Notes: generated by a model not told the origin, from the letters alone. A stretch of DNA of 64,000 bases from Basidiobolus meristosporus CBS 931.73 (GCA_002104905.1 MCFE01000005.1:62001-126000); one strand, 5' to 3'; shown: positions 1 to 11,512, counted from the first letter of the stretch. Numbers and translations are program-made.

Positions 1-752
1 AATATCATAAGCCTTTCAAGCTGCCAAATAAATGTATTATATTTGATATCGTATTTCTTATACATTCTCGCTAAAAACAACCTGTAGTGTTATTAGTGTC
101 ATTTCAGCAAATACAGATCTTATGGACAATTTGTACGTATCAGACGCAAAAATTCGAAACGGAAAACCCCGTTTAGAGGATATCCGCATTTGGACACTGG
201 AGGCACTGAATATCAGGAATATTTGTCCATATTTTATCCTAATGAGCCAATTGGCACATTTACCTATAAAATAAGAAGCAAAATAGCATTGCAGATAATG
301 GCTTCCATTCCAGTTAAATAGGCTTTAGATGAGAGAGCATTGCACCCTAGTTTCATTGATACGAGCCATCTCTTTTGAGGCATGTACGTGCAGAGTATAT
401 TGATAAGGGAAGTGAGTGTCTGCCTCATACAACAGGAAGTTAAAAAGGAGAAATGCATCATGAAAAATTTGATTTGGCAATATACCGTCACTCTGAAGAT
501 CCCTTCCACTTCAATTGATCTTATCAATGATGCCAAAGCGTCAGATGTGTAATCCTGGAACTTTCATGCTTGGCGGATACATCAAGTCAGGGATTCTAGA
601 AGTATGATTCACTATTTGCCCAGAATCAATGCAAAGATGTTTACTTGGATCAAGCAAATGAAACGCCACGCACTCAGATCATAAGTTTGCATATACGGCT
701 AAGGGAGATATATTTTGGTTATCTGCTACTTTTTGCAGTTTCATATCCAGCA
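1..752. other. Upstream flank of ALDH copy A, no gene seen
   Basis: AT-rich DNA with only short, motif-free open frames. Positions 181-225 hold a stretch (ctggaggc ... ggaatatttg) that recurs in diverged form at 2451-2500, upstream of the second aldehyde dehydrogenase, so part of this flank belongs to the duplicated unit or is a shared promoter element. Confidence 0.5.
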
Positions 753-2340
753 ATGGTTATTGATAACTTCTTTAGCGTCGACAACTTCATCAATGGCGAA
801 TACATTGCCCCATCTTCCGGGCAGTATATTGACAACTTCAACCCGAGCACCGGGAAGGTACAAATCATCTTACTCAATTTGCCGGGAGCTGAGGCTAACC
901 TTTATCTGCTTCTAAACTAGGTGTACTCTCAAGTTGCAAACTCTGGGGTCGAGGATGTGAACAATGCAGTCGAGGCAGCCTCGAAGGCACTTCCTCTTTG
1001 GTCTGCGACGTCTCGTGAGGAGCGGTCCAAAGTGCTCCTTAGGATAGCCGATCTATGGGAAGCTCGGGCTAAAGAGTTTGCACATGCCGAGTCGAAGGAT
1101 CAAGGAAAGCCCGCTACTCTGGCCATGGATGTTGATGTCCTAGGATCTGTTGCCATGTTTCGCTACTTTGGTACTCTAATACTGCACACCAAGGAAACAG
1201 TCAATGTGATGGATGGGGTCGGCATGAGCTACACTCAGAGAATGCCAGTTGGTGTTTGTGCATTAGTGAGCCCTTGGAATTTCCCAATCCATTTACTAGT
1301 TTGGAAGATCGCTCCATGCATTGCCGCTGGGTGCACAGCCGTTTGTAAGCCAAGTGAGTTCACCAGTGTTACCGCCAACAGTAAGTATCTCAAGGAACAA
1401 CCCACCATTCCCATTGTCTAACCGTGAGTGTCGTACAGTGCTGTGTGCAGTGATGAAAGAAGCAGGCCTACCCGATGGTGTTTGTAACATGGTGTTTGGT
1501 ACAGGAAGCCAAACTGGGTCGGTGTTGGTTGAGCATCCACAGGTGGCTGCTATATCATTCACTGGGGGATGCGAGACCGGCAGCAAGATCAATGAGGCTG
1601 GCAGCAGAGGGCTCAAGAAGGTCGCGTTGGAGCTGGGTGGAAAGAATGCGAACATTGTTTTCGAAGATGTTGACTTGCCAACCTGTATTCCAGTCTCAGT
1701 CAAGTCAGCGTTCCTCAACCAGGGGGAGATATGCCTCTGCAACTCCCGCATGTTTGTTCACCGCTCTGTGTATGACGAATTCCTGGAGCTTTTCGTTGCC
1801 GAGACCAAGAAGTTGGTGGTTGGAGATCCTAGCAACAAGAGCACCTTCATGGGCCCCGTTGTGAATCGCAGCCAGTACGAAAAGATCCTAGGCTACATCG
1901 AGCTTGCCAAACAGGAGGGTGGCAAGATCGAGTGTGGTGGCGTCGAGAAGCCATCAGGTGTCCTGGGCACTGAGCTCGAAGGGGGGTACTTCATCCAGCC
2001 AACCGTGATCACCGGATTGAGTCCCAACTCCAGGGTCATGCAAGAGGAGATCTTTGGGCCGGTTGTGGCCATCTGCCCATTTGATGACGAGGACGAGGTT
2101 ATTGCGCTAGCCAATGGTACCAAATATGGTCTCAGTGCCTCGGTCTGGTCGCGATGTGGTCAAAGAGCCCGCAGGGTGGCGGAGAAGCTGCGCACTGGCA
2201 ATGTGTGGATCAATACCTGGATGGTGCGCGACATGTCGATGCCAATTGGGGGAGTGAAAGCATCTGGACTTGGCCGTGAAGGGGGTGAGTATGCACTTAA
2301 TTTCTTCTCTGAATACAAGTCAATCATGTTTCCAAATTGA
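753..2340 (+). CDS. Aldehyde dehydrogenase, ALDH8A1 / aminomuconate-semialdehyde dehydrogenase type (copy A)
   Basis: Three exons: 753-857, 921-1380, 1439-2340 (introns 63 and 58 nt), giving 488 aa, normal for the NAD(P)-dependent aldehyde dehydrogenase superfamily. Visible family marks are the catalytic-glutamate motif LELGGKNA, the catalytic cysteine in NQGEICLCNSR, EEIFGPV, and a C-terminal GREGG followed by NFFSEYKS. The ICLC context and the NTWMVRDMSMPIGG segment are typical of ALDH8A1 and bacterial 2-aminomuconate or 2-hydroxymuconate semialdehyde dehydrogenases, where an arginine near that segment contacts the acidic substrate. The reaction is probably oxidation of a semialdehyde to the acid, for example late in kynurenine or aromatic catabolism; the substrate is inference. 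Intron 1 is a multiple of three but ends in an in-frame TAG, so it must be spliced. The ATG at 753 matches the start of the tandem copy. Confidence 0.9.
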
Positions 2341-3066
2341 ATGTACAAATACTATATATCATCTTACATTCATTACTAAAAATCAGTAGTATAATTACTG
2401 CTATAATGGTTTGCCGACTATTAGTATTGAAGTTAGGAACCTCATTCAGATATATCTGTATCTAGATATTGGAGGCGCCAAATATACAAGGAATATTTGC
2501 CCCGTGTTTGATTCCTCCATAGTGCATGATAATGATTAGGAATGGAACGTAGAGTTGATGTAGGTGCTGTCTGTAATCTCAATATAGTGAATAGGTGAGT
2601 CTAAGTCTTCAAGAAAAAAGTAGATATTATCAATAAGGCAAGTGTGCAACGTATTTTAGGTATGTCTGAACACCATACGTTGTTATGTGATCCTTGTTTC
2701 ATGCAAAATGGAAGAAAAAACAAAAAGTGCAGCAAAATTTTACTTGACCATTTGCTAATGCTCCTTTCAATATATTTATCATTTCAATTGATATTGCCAG
2801 CTATGGAAGTGTGATTATCAAGAAATCCTGTAACAGATGTGCTTGATTGTAAACAAGCAAGTCGGTCTGTACATTACTAAATTGGTTACATATTAGATTC
2901 TGCAGCTATGATACGCCACTTGTTTAGTGTAGATGAAGAGGTACTTACTTTGAGTGCGAGAAAATGAAGCTTCACGGTTTCAGGTCCTTGAAGGTTATGC
3001 TTTATTGCTTATAAGCCCTACATGATAATTTCTCATCTACCACGCACTGTCATTCTAGGTCCAATT
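2341..3066. other. Intergenic spacer between the ALDH twins
   Basis: No coding signal. It holds the diverged copy (2451-2500) of the element also found at 181-225 and otherwise shows no obvious similarity to the upstream flank of copy A. High identity between the twins begins inside exon 1, not in this spacer. Confidence 0.5.
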
Positions 3067-4654
3067 ATGGCCATTGAAAACTTCTTTAGCATCAACAACT
3101 TCATCAATGGCAAATACATTTCCCCAGTTTCCGGGCAGTATATTGACAACTTCAACCCGAGCACCGGGAAGGTACAAATCATCTTACTCAATTTACCGGG
3201 AGCTGAGGCTAACCTTTATCTGCTTCTAAACTAGGTGTACTCTCAAGTTGCAAACTCTGGGGTCGAGGATGTGAACAATGCAGTCGAGGCAGCCTCGAAG
3301 GCACTTCCTCTTTGGTCTGCGACGTCTCGTGAGGAGCGGTCCAAAGTGCTCCTTAGGATAGCCGATCTATGGGAAGCTCGGGCTAAAGAGTTTGCACATG
3401 CCGAGTCGAAGGATCAAGGAAAGCCCGCTACTCTGGCCATGGATGTTGATGTCCTAGGATCTGTTGCCATGTTTCGCTACTTTGGTACTCTAATACTGCA
3501 CACCAAGGAAACAGTCAATGTGATGGATGGGGTCGGCATGAGCTACACTCAGAGAATGCCAGTTGGTGTTTGTGCATTAGTGAGCCCTTGGAATTTCCCA
3601 ATCCATTTACTAGTTTGGAAGATCGCTCCATGCATTGCCGCTGGGTGCACAGCCGTTTGTAAGCCAAGTGAGTTCACCAGTGTTACCGCCAACAGTAAGT
3701 ATCTCAAGGAACAACCCACCATTCCCATTGTCTAACCGTGAGTGTCGTACAGTGCTGTGTGCAGTGATGAAAGAAGCAGGCCTACCCGATGGTGTTTGTA
3801 ACATGGTGTTTGGTACAGGAAGCCAAACTGGGTCGGTGTTGGTTGAGCATCCACAGGTGGCTGCTATATCATTCACTGGGGGATGCGAGACCGGCAGCAA
3901 GATCAATGAGGCTGGCAGCAGAGGGCTCAAGAAGGTCGCGTTGGAGCTGGGTGGAAAGAATGCGAACATTGTTTTCGAAGATGTTGACTTGCCAACCTGT
4001 ATCCCAGTCTCAGTCAAGTCAGCGTTCCTCAACCAGGGGGAGATATGCCTCTGCAACTCCCGCATGTTTATTCACCGCTCTGTGTATGACGAATTCCTGG
4101 AGCTTTTCGTTGCCGAGACCAAGAAGTTGGTGGTTGGAGATCCTAGCAACAAGAGCACCTTCATGGGCCCCGTTGTGAATCGCAGCCAGTACGAAAAGAT
4201 CCTAGGCTACATCGAACTTGCCAAACAGGAGGGTGGCAAGATCGAGTGTGGTGGCGTCGAGAAGCCACCAGGTGTCCTGGGCACTGAGCTCGAAGGGGGG
4301 TACTTCATCCAGCCAACCGTGATCACTGGATTGAGTCCCAACTCCAGGGTCATGCAAGAGGAGATCTTTGGGCCGGTTGTGGCCATCTGCCCATTTGATG
4401 ACGAGGACGAGGTTATTGCGCTAGCCAATGGTACCAAATATGGTCTCAGTGCCTCGGTCTGGTCACGATGTGGTCAAAGAGCCCGCAGGGTGGCGGAGAA
4501 GCTGCGCACTGGCAATGTGTGGATCAATACCTGGATGGTGCGCGACATGTCGATGCCAATTGGGGGAGTGAAAGCATCTGGACTTGGCCGTGAAGGGGGT
4601 GAGTATGCACTTAATTTCTTCACTGACTACAAATCCATCATGATGAAGAACTAG
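3067..4654 (+). CDS. Aldehyde dehydrogenase, ALDH8A1-like (tandem copy B)
   Basis: Exons 3067-3171, 3235-3694 and 3753-4654; 488 aa. Every exon boundary sits exactly 2314 bp downstream of its partner in copy A, so there is no indel between the two genes. The catalytic residues are the same (LELGGKNA and NQGEICLCNSR). The amino terminus (MAIENFFSINNFINGKYISP against MVIDNFFSVDNFINGEYIAP) and the last ten residues (TDYKSIMMKN against SEYKSIMFPN) differ clearly. The centre, including both introns, is almost identical at the DNA level (one difference seen in intron 1). The function should match copy A. An in-frame ATG at 3022 would add 15 residues; 3067 is preferred because it aligns with copy A. 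Confidence 0.9.
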
Positions 4655-4820
4655 GTATATTAGTGAATTATTGTGCACTTCATGACGATTAATCAGCTAA
4701 CTCAATTATTTTATTTAACCTTTACCCAAAGTGTCTATCATTTGTGTGGCTCTTCATTAATAAATATTTATTGAAGGTTACGACAGGTACTAAATCAACG
4801 ATTTCATTGTATTTCGTGCT

Positions 4821-5393
4821 CACTGTTGTGCCACGCAAGTCAGCAATCTCCACTGTCTTTTCTATCATCATTGATGATTCACTCTTCCTGTGGCCGATCT
4901 CTCTTTCTGCTCTCCTAGACAATGGAACTGGCATTGCTAGGCTATTGTTTGGTGAATCAGTCTGAGGATTGGTTCCACATTCATGAGGCTACTTGGACTA
5001 TGTAGAGCACACCGCTTGGCCTGTCTAACCTAGATCCGATTTAGGGAAACTACGCTAGAATGCGTCCAACATGATGTGTAAATCCAGTCACACAGACGTC
5101 ACCAGCTCAATCTGCCTCTCCACTCAGTTCCCCCAGCTGCCAGTGAGAGACGAGGAAAGGTGTCCAGTTACTGAACCAGATACAGACACAGGGCACAGGG
5201 CACAGAGGTGTGTGGCATGTAGCATGTGGTAAGTGTGATGAAACATGTTGAATCATCCTCGAAACCCGCGAAACCTGCGAAATCCGCGAAATCCACGAAA
5301 TCCTCCATCCATATCAGGCGAGGGTTCGAGCCAATTCTGCGATTCTTGCATGTCAGCGACTTTTAAGGATCATTAATGACCTTCGACTGAGGA
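4821..5393 (+). repeat. Left arm of a large inverted repeat
   Basis: The reverse complement of this stretch matches 6765-7343 with roughly nine bases in ten identical, by eye. The match runs from gtgccacgcaagtcagcaat near the outer end to cattaatgaccttcg at the inner end. The arm contains an iterated short motif, CGAAA(T/C)CC(G/A), around 5258-5305. Short open frames in the arm have no recognisable protein similarity and are treated as noncoding. Confidence 0.85.
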
Positions 5394-5865
5394 CAAAAGC
5401 ACATGATACGCCAAATGTGGTTTTTGATAAATTAGGCCACGCATTGCCAAGTGTATTATTGTTTATTTATGATCCTTACACAAATTGTATACAATGGTCT
5501 TGGGCATCAGGTTTGGTATGTATCTCAAATTATTGTTTGATTTATAAATATCTTTAAACGTCTTGCATTTGTTGTGAAAATAAAGTACTGGTGCTTAGGT
5601 TACGAACCATACCAATCGGCGGGGACAAAATTATAAAAATACATGTAGGAAGTGATTCTCAACCGGTGAGAACCACTGTTTTCTATGTTTGTTGAAAGTC
5701 GAAAGGGAAAATTGGTCAACGGCGGTTAACAACAATAATCAATGAGGTTAGGAATTAAACGAATCTCATCAAATCGTATAGATTATTAGGGTTTAGGCTG
5801 GTTTAAGATATCGACAAGGACAGAGTTGATTACGAAGTGGGAGGCGAATCATAGTATTGGCCTTG
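5394..5865. other. Spacer of the inverted repeat, downstream of the 128-aa ORF
   Basis: AT-rich, no open frame of note. It lies between the inner end of the left arm and the stop codon of the minus-strand ORF, so it would hold that gene's 3' region. Confidence 0.4.
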
Positions 5866-6252
5866 TTACTTGAGGGTAAACACCAGCTCGTCGTAACTCT
5901 CCATTTGTATCGTTGCCATTTCTTTTGGACCACTAGACGGTTTTAAAAACTGACAGACTCTTAGGACCAGTTCTGTTAATTCTTCAGCCCTTGTGGGAGA
6001 CGCTACAGCATCTTTTGGTTCGTTAAAGAGTATAGCTTTCTCGTTGAATTCGTCAAAATAACTAGCGGGTGATACTTGATTGGAAATCTCCTGGAATCCT
6101 CGTAGTATATTACTCAGTGATTTTGAACGCGAATTATTGATGGTAGCGAGCACTGTAGTATTCGATATGTCTCTTGAGAAGGCAGATTTAATGGTGTCTC
6201 CGCGAAGTAGAGAATTTCTGGTATCAATAGTTAAGCGTGGCTTTGGTGGCAT
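5866..6252 (-). CDS. Hypothetical protein, 128 aa, inside the inverted repeat
   Basis: An uninterrupted ATG-to-TAA frame starting MPPKPRLTIDTRN. It is mostly polar and helical in character, without a signal peptide, membrane segment, cysteine cluster or nucleotide-binding motif. I do not recognise the family. It is the longest frame in the 1.37 kb between the two repeat arms, which suggests either a host gene caught between an inverted duplication or cargo of a foldback element. No transposase-like motif is visible. The start may lie further upstream if a 5' exon exists, and the frame could be fortuitous. Confidence 0.45.
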   Translation of the reverse strand: MPPKPRLTIDTRNSLLRGDTIKSAFSRDISNTTVLATINNSRSKSLSNILRGFQEISNQVSPASYFDEFNEKAILFNEPKDAVASPTRAEELTELVLRVCQFLKPSSGPKEMATIQMESYDELVFTLK

Positions 6253-6764
6253 GATATCCTGTGCACGTACACGTATGACTTGAAATCTTGTGGCAGAGTG
6301 AAATGAAATACAGTCATCAGAAGGAGCAGACAGCCCACTTTATAGATTTGAATGGTCCTTGATCTGGGGATCCTTTCAACTATGATCCCAATGTTTCTCA
6401 AAGATGGTTCAAAGCAAGTCATCGGAATTTTCCTTTCAAAACCACGTCCGGAGCTCAAATAGGGTAGTTTCCAGAGTCCTATTAACTGGTTATCTAAAAT
6501 AATGATTATAGTTAGCTTTTGGTTTAATTTATTTGGAGTATATGATACTCTGTTCTGCATATTTCAGCGCTGAATTACAGCCCCTTTCCCCTGACTTGGG
6601 CTCACTTGATGCAGTGGGATCTGGTGTCTGAATTCCAGGTGATACACAGGTGGTTTTGGCCAAAGTAAAATCAGTTAGCCTGGTGGTTTAAAGGAATACT
6701 TGATGAGATAATTAGATTCCTGACATGGCCCATTCTTGGATGTAATCAGCCATCATATGCTATT
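6253..6764. other. Spacer of the inverted repeat, upstream of the 128-aa ORF
   Basis: Presumed 5' region of the minus-strand ORF. A 109-codon frame at 6231-6560 on the same strand overlaps it in another frame and has no recognisable features. Nothing else is seen. Confidence 0.4.
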
Positions 6765-7343
6765 GACCTCAGCCGAAGGTCATTAATGATCCTTAAAAGT
6801 CACTGACATGCAAGAATCGCGGGATTGGCCCGAACCCTCGCCTGATAGGGATGGAGGATTTGGCGGGTGTGGAGGATTTCGTGGGTTTCGCGGATTTCGC
6901 GAGTTTCGAGGATGATTCAACGTTTCATCACACTTGCCATTTGCTACATGCCACACACCTCTGTGCCCTGTGCCCTGTGTCTGTATCTGGTTCAGTAACT
7001 GGACACCTTTCCTCGTCTCTCACTGGCAGCTGGGGGAACTGAGTGGAGAGGCAGATTGAGCTGGTGACGTCTGTGTGACTGGATTTACACATCATGTTGG
7101 ACGCATTCTAGCGTAGTTTCCCTAAATCGGATCTAGGTTAGACAGGCCAAGCGGTGTGCTCTACATAGTCCAAGTAGCCTCATGAATGTGGAACCAATCC
7201 TCAGACTGATTCACCAAACAATAGCCTAGCAGTGGCAGTTCCATTGTCTAGGAGAGCAGAAAGAGAGATCGGCCACAGGAAGAGTGAATCATCAATGATG
7301 ATAGAAAAGACAGTGGAGATTGCTGACTTGCGTGGCACAGTAG
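6765..7343 (-). repeat. Right arm of a large inverted repeat
   Basis: Reverse-complement partner of 4821-5393. It carries the same iterated CGAAA(T/C)CC motif (opposite strand, about 6850-6915) with one additional short unit relative to the left arm, so the arms have diverged slightly by indel as well as substitution. Outside the arm, past 7343, similarity to the left flank stops. Confidence 0.85.
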
Positions 7344-7910
7344 TATGATCAACAATGGATCTTACTGAGCCTGGTTGCAGTTGGATTTGGAATACTTAGT
7401 GTCTGTTAACTAAATATAAAGTCGCCAATAATAGCAGAGATATGATTTCAATATCATTACTTCGGGAATAAATGGAGCATGATTATCAACATAACTTGAA
7501 ATACTGAGATTCACAATGATTTTGGCTGGTGTTGGTGATAAATTGAGCAATATAGGTGACAGGTACTGAACGAAGTCTATATTTGCCATAATTAATTTAC
7601 CATTTGCTACATCTATTACCATCACAGGTGATTGATGTGACAAGTGTACGCCTTTTCTTTAATAATTCTATATTTATGCAATAATACCAATTTATCGATC
7701 CGCCCCAGCATATTCGACAGTTCGGAACTTTGATCTACTTGAATTTTTTGACGCCGTAATGATTTTAATCATGGTTTTGTATTATACCTCTCATAAAGCC
7801 ATGAATTATTTTCCAAACCTAAATAATAAGTCGACTTCTTTCTTCCTTAACTTTCATTCTCCGAAAGACTTTACTGTACTGTCTGGCATTATCTTTCATT
7901 AGAGGATAGG
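7344..7910. other. Intergenic, upstream of the SPX transporter
   Basis: AT-rich with no supported gene. It presumably holds the promoter of the phosphate transporter starting at 7911; no specific regulatory site could be assigned. Confidence 0.4.
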
Positions 7911-10484
7911 ATGAAGTTCTCTCACTCACTACAGTTTAATTCCGTGCCGGACTGGCAGGATTATTATATAGCGTAAGGAACTCCGCAAAGTTTTATTTTC
8001 ATAAAGATTCCGGATTCTAACCGAGTTTACTCTCATATGAAGCTACTCTAACCTAAAGAAAATCATTTACCAGCTGGAAAAAATTGCCACACAGAATACT
8101 GACCAAGACTTGGAATCACGGAGCTTGATAAACGACAGTAGAAGAGCAATCAATACTTTCACTCCCGCCTTGGATAAGGAACTTTCCAAGATCGTTACCT
8201 TCTATACAAAAACCGAAGCGGAACTTCTAGATGAACTAAATTATCTTATTTCCAATGTGGAAGAATGCGAACGTAGCCTATTTCCGGAATCCTCGAATAA
8301 TTTGTTGAGACCATCCCGTCTCTCTTTAGCACCAACAGACGCTAATAGGGTTAGCGTCATAAAGGAACAGACATCAAAACAGCGACAATCTGTGATGTCA
8401 TTGGCCTGGGAGGACGGTGCCTCCAGCTCGGCTGAAGCATCACCCAAGTCAGAGGAAGCTCGTATCCCCACTTTTAAGGTTTGGACTGATACGCAACCTG
8501 AGCAAGTCCAAAAGTTCCGCACTCGTATTGTTGACCTATTCGTACAATTCTCTGAGCTCAAAAGTTATATCGACCTTAATATGACCGGATTTCGGAAAAT
8601 TCTAAAGAAATTCGACAAGATCACAAGTAACGATCTGAAGGACTCTTACATTACTACGGTTGTCAAAAAGTCCTACCCATTCAACAGCATTACAAAAAAG
8701 AAACTCCACCATGCTATACAGCAGTTGCAAGCAATGTATGCGGCTATTTGCTGTAACGGCGATATGAACGCTGCAGAAATAGAGCTGAGGTCGCACTTAC
8801 GAGAGCACATTGTGTGGGAAAGAAATACTGTTTGGAGAGATATGATGAGTATGGAGAGAAAGGTGACGGCTGCTGGAGTACGCCAGGAAGCGGCTCAGGA
8901 AGTGATCGCTGGTAGAAAGAGAAGAGGCTCTGTATTAGGCGTTTCTGTTCCTACACCAACCACTTCTATTAATTTATGGGCCATCTTGGCCTGTCTGATT
9001 GTGTTCATCACTTTACTAAGTATCAACATCTTTGATGCACCCGAAAAGCAAAACTGCTTTGCGATGTTGATTTTTGTTTCCTTGCTGTGGGCGACGGAGG
9101 TATATTTTCATTGTATATGGTTCAATCTTCTAACCTTCTAACATTTGAGCTACGTCAGGTTATCCCGCTCTTTGTTACCGCCCTCCTTGTTCCGTTGCTT
9201 GTGGTCTTCCTCAGGGTATTAAGATCAGATGACGGACTCTTCACTCGTTTGACTGCGCAACAAGCCACACATCGAATCTTTGCCTCAATGTTCTCACCAG
9301 TGATCATGCTGCTATTAGGTGGCTTCGCCATTGCTGCAGCGCTTAGCAAGTATAATATTGCCAAGGTTTTAGCCACTTGGGTACTTTCCAAAGCCGGAAC
9401 CAAACCTAGCATGGTACTACTAGCTAACATGATAGTAGCTACAGTGGCTAGTATGTGGATCAGCAACGTTGCCGCACCTGTACTCTGCTTTTCTTTAATC
9501 CAGCCTATCTTGAGAACACTTCCTGCCAACAGCCCGTTCGCCAGCTGCTTGATCATGGGAATTGCCTTGGCATCGAATATTGGTGGCATGGCTTCCCCCA
9601 TCAGTTCGCCACAAAACATCATTGCCATTGATAACATGGACCCTCATCCTTCATGGGCAGAATGGTTTTTCATTACTATCCCGATTTGTTTGTTCAGTGA
9701 TCTGATAGTATGGGGACTGTTGTTATGGAACTACAAACCTCCAGCCAACACTTCAATCAACTATATCAGAGCTAACCGCGAGCCTTTTTCACGCACCCAA
9801 ATCTTCATTGTTGCTGTCACGATATTAACCATCATTCTATGGTGTGTCGAATCTCAGCTAGCCAGCGTTGTTGGCGACATGGGCATCATCGCCATCATTC
9901 CCTTGGTCGTATTTTTCGGCACTGGTCTGTTGACCAAAGAAGATTTCAATAATTTCCTGTGGACAGTGATTATTTTAGCCATGGGCGGGATTGCTCTTGG
10001 CAAGGCTGTGGAATCATCTGGTCTCTTACATACAATTGCCGAACAAATTCGTCTAGTAGTGGATGGCCTCTCTCCATGGAAAATATTGATGACTTTCTGC
10101 TGCTTGGTTCTTGTTATTGCTACCTTCATCTCCCACACAGTTGGTGCCCTGATTATATTGCCAATTGTTGCCGAAGTTGGAAACTCTTTGCCAGACCCTC
10201 GCCCCCGTTTGCTAGTAATGGTATAGTAGTTCTTATCTAACCTTGCTATACTTTCCCTTTTAATAACCTTTCGCCTACAGGGCGCTGCATTGATGTGCTC
10301 GGGCGCTATGGGCTTGCCAGTATCCGGATTCCCCAATATGAATGCGATTATGCTAGAAACCGAAACTGGGGTCCGTTATCTTAACACCAAGGACTTTTTG
10401 AAGAATGGAGTCCCCAGCTCAGTCTTGGTAATGCTGATCGTTGTGACCTTAGGATATGGATTGATGCTTATCCTAGGTTATTAA
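7911..10484 (+). CDS. SPX-domain low-affinity phosphate transporter (Pho87/Pho90/Pho91 type)
   Basis: Four exons: 7911-7972, 8043-9099, 9159-10220, 10281-10484; 794 aa. The first exon and the start of the second make a classic SPX amino terminus (MKFSHSLQFNSVPDWQDYYI, then KKIIYQLEK), with the SPX domain spanning about residues 1-230, where inositol pyrophosphates are sensed. From about residue 315 on the chain is a multi-span SLC13/DASS-type (ArsB-like) permease, with small-residue helix stretches such as LASNIGGMASPISSPQN and GALIILPIVAEVG. This domain order is that of yeast Pho87, Pho90 and vacuolar Pho91. The role is Pi transport across the plasma or vacuolar membrane, and sequence alone cannot decide which. 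The intron 3 donor is directly followed by in-frame stops, and splicing restores VMGAALMCSGAMG. Confidence 0.93.
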
Positions 10485-10666
10485 TCATCATCCAACGTAT
10501 TCATCAATGCTCGATAGGGCAAAATTCATCAATATCATTTTGGGATAGTTTGTACTTAATACAAAGCGACTTATTTATCATTAAAAATTTGATCCATGTC
10601 TATTACGCAAGTTCATAAACTACCATTGACCATAAGAACACCTCGGCCATATATTAGTAGACACTA
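10485..10666. terminator. 3' flank of the SPX transporter
   Basis: AT-rich sequence with several TTTA/ATAAT-like stretches after the stop codon, presumably the polyadenylation region. No discrete signal can be proven. Confidence 0.25.
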
Positions 10667-11014
10667 ATGTTGAACAAACATCGCCAGACAGCTGCTGAAA
10701 ATTACCGTAAATTGTTCGTTATTCCTGGTCCAGAATCCAACACTACAAGAAGCACATGCAACATCAAATATGAAATTGCAACATTCGCTGAGAGCTTCAA
10801 ACACTCGTCAAAACGCTTGGAATCCGCGTAATACAGCTGTTCTCGATAAATCACAGGTACACATTCTCCGCTGCTCAGTGGTAAATGTTCCACAAACACT
10901 GTCAGAAGCTCTTATGAAACCATGCCACAGAACGCCTCCACCTATAATCAACATTGCATACACTTCTGTGTTCCACATTGTCATGAATATCAAGAAAAAA
11001 GGAACTACTTGTGA
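10667..11014 (+). CDS. Possible small spliced gene, 89 aa
   Basis: Tentative model: exons 10667-10827 and 10906-11014 with a 78-nt GT-AG intron. It starts MLNKHRQTAAENYRKL and ends with a His/Cys-rich tail (QHCIHFCVPHCHEYQ) that could bind metal. Phase closes to a single TGA. The unspliced first exon alone gives a 54-residue frame ending TAA just after the donor. No family is recognised. It lies between the convergent ends of the transporter and the tetraspanin, where a gene is possible but 3' UTR sequence is equally likely. Confidence 0.3.
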
Positions 11015-11512
11015 TTAAAATTCAATTTGTACGTCTGCAAATCTAGCCTTACTGCAGAATGGAGCTAGCCAGCATGTGTAGCTTAGATCGTTAGTTAAGG
11101 ATAGATTTGATGCAGCTTTGGGGAATTACGGAGAAATTACTTGAAAATGCAGGTTTATGTGGGAGTAGGGCTCTAATACAATGAAAAGTCAGTAGTCACT
11201 GCACTTGATATAGTATTTGATGATTTCTACCCAAAATATAATTTAATGAGATACCACACCATGAAAATTAACAAACACATGGAATTGAAAAAGCAAGTAT
11301 GGGTGATGACTTGAACGGGTATATACATACTCCATGTGAAAGTAGAAGCGAAATGAAAATAGCAAAACGAGGTGAGTGTTAAGTAGCCTGACCATGTTAC
11401 GTCGGGTTCGGATGATTCTAACGGTGGTGGCTGGTGGTTTGGGAACAAGAAAAAGTACAGTTTGTAAATGATATGAATGAGATAGTAAATAGATAGGTAA
11501 AGCGTTGTCATG
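11015..11512. other. Intergenic, 3' side of the tetraspanin gene
   Basis: AT-rich, no supported gene. It should hold the 3' UTR and polyadenylation signals of the minus-strand tetraspanin gene. Confidence 0.35.

Noticed and set aside
1296-1751. Antisense 151-codon frame within ALDH copy A (and its twin at 3610-4065)
   Set aside because: Shadow of the conserved dehydrogenase coding frame; identical in both copies only because the genes are.
4722-4965. Short frames on both strands in the left inverted-repeat arm
   Set aside because: No start context or family features, and not maintained through the partner arm.
5320-5350. ggttcgagcc, reminiscent of a tRNA T-arm or pol III box B
   Set aside because: No matching acceptor stem, anticodon arm or box A at the right spacing; no tRNA is supported.
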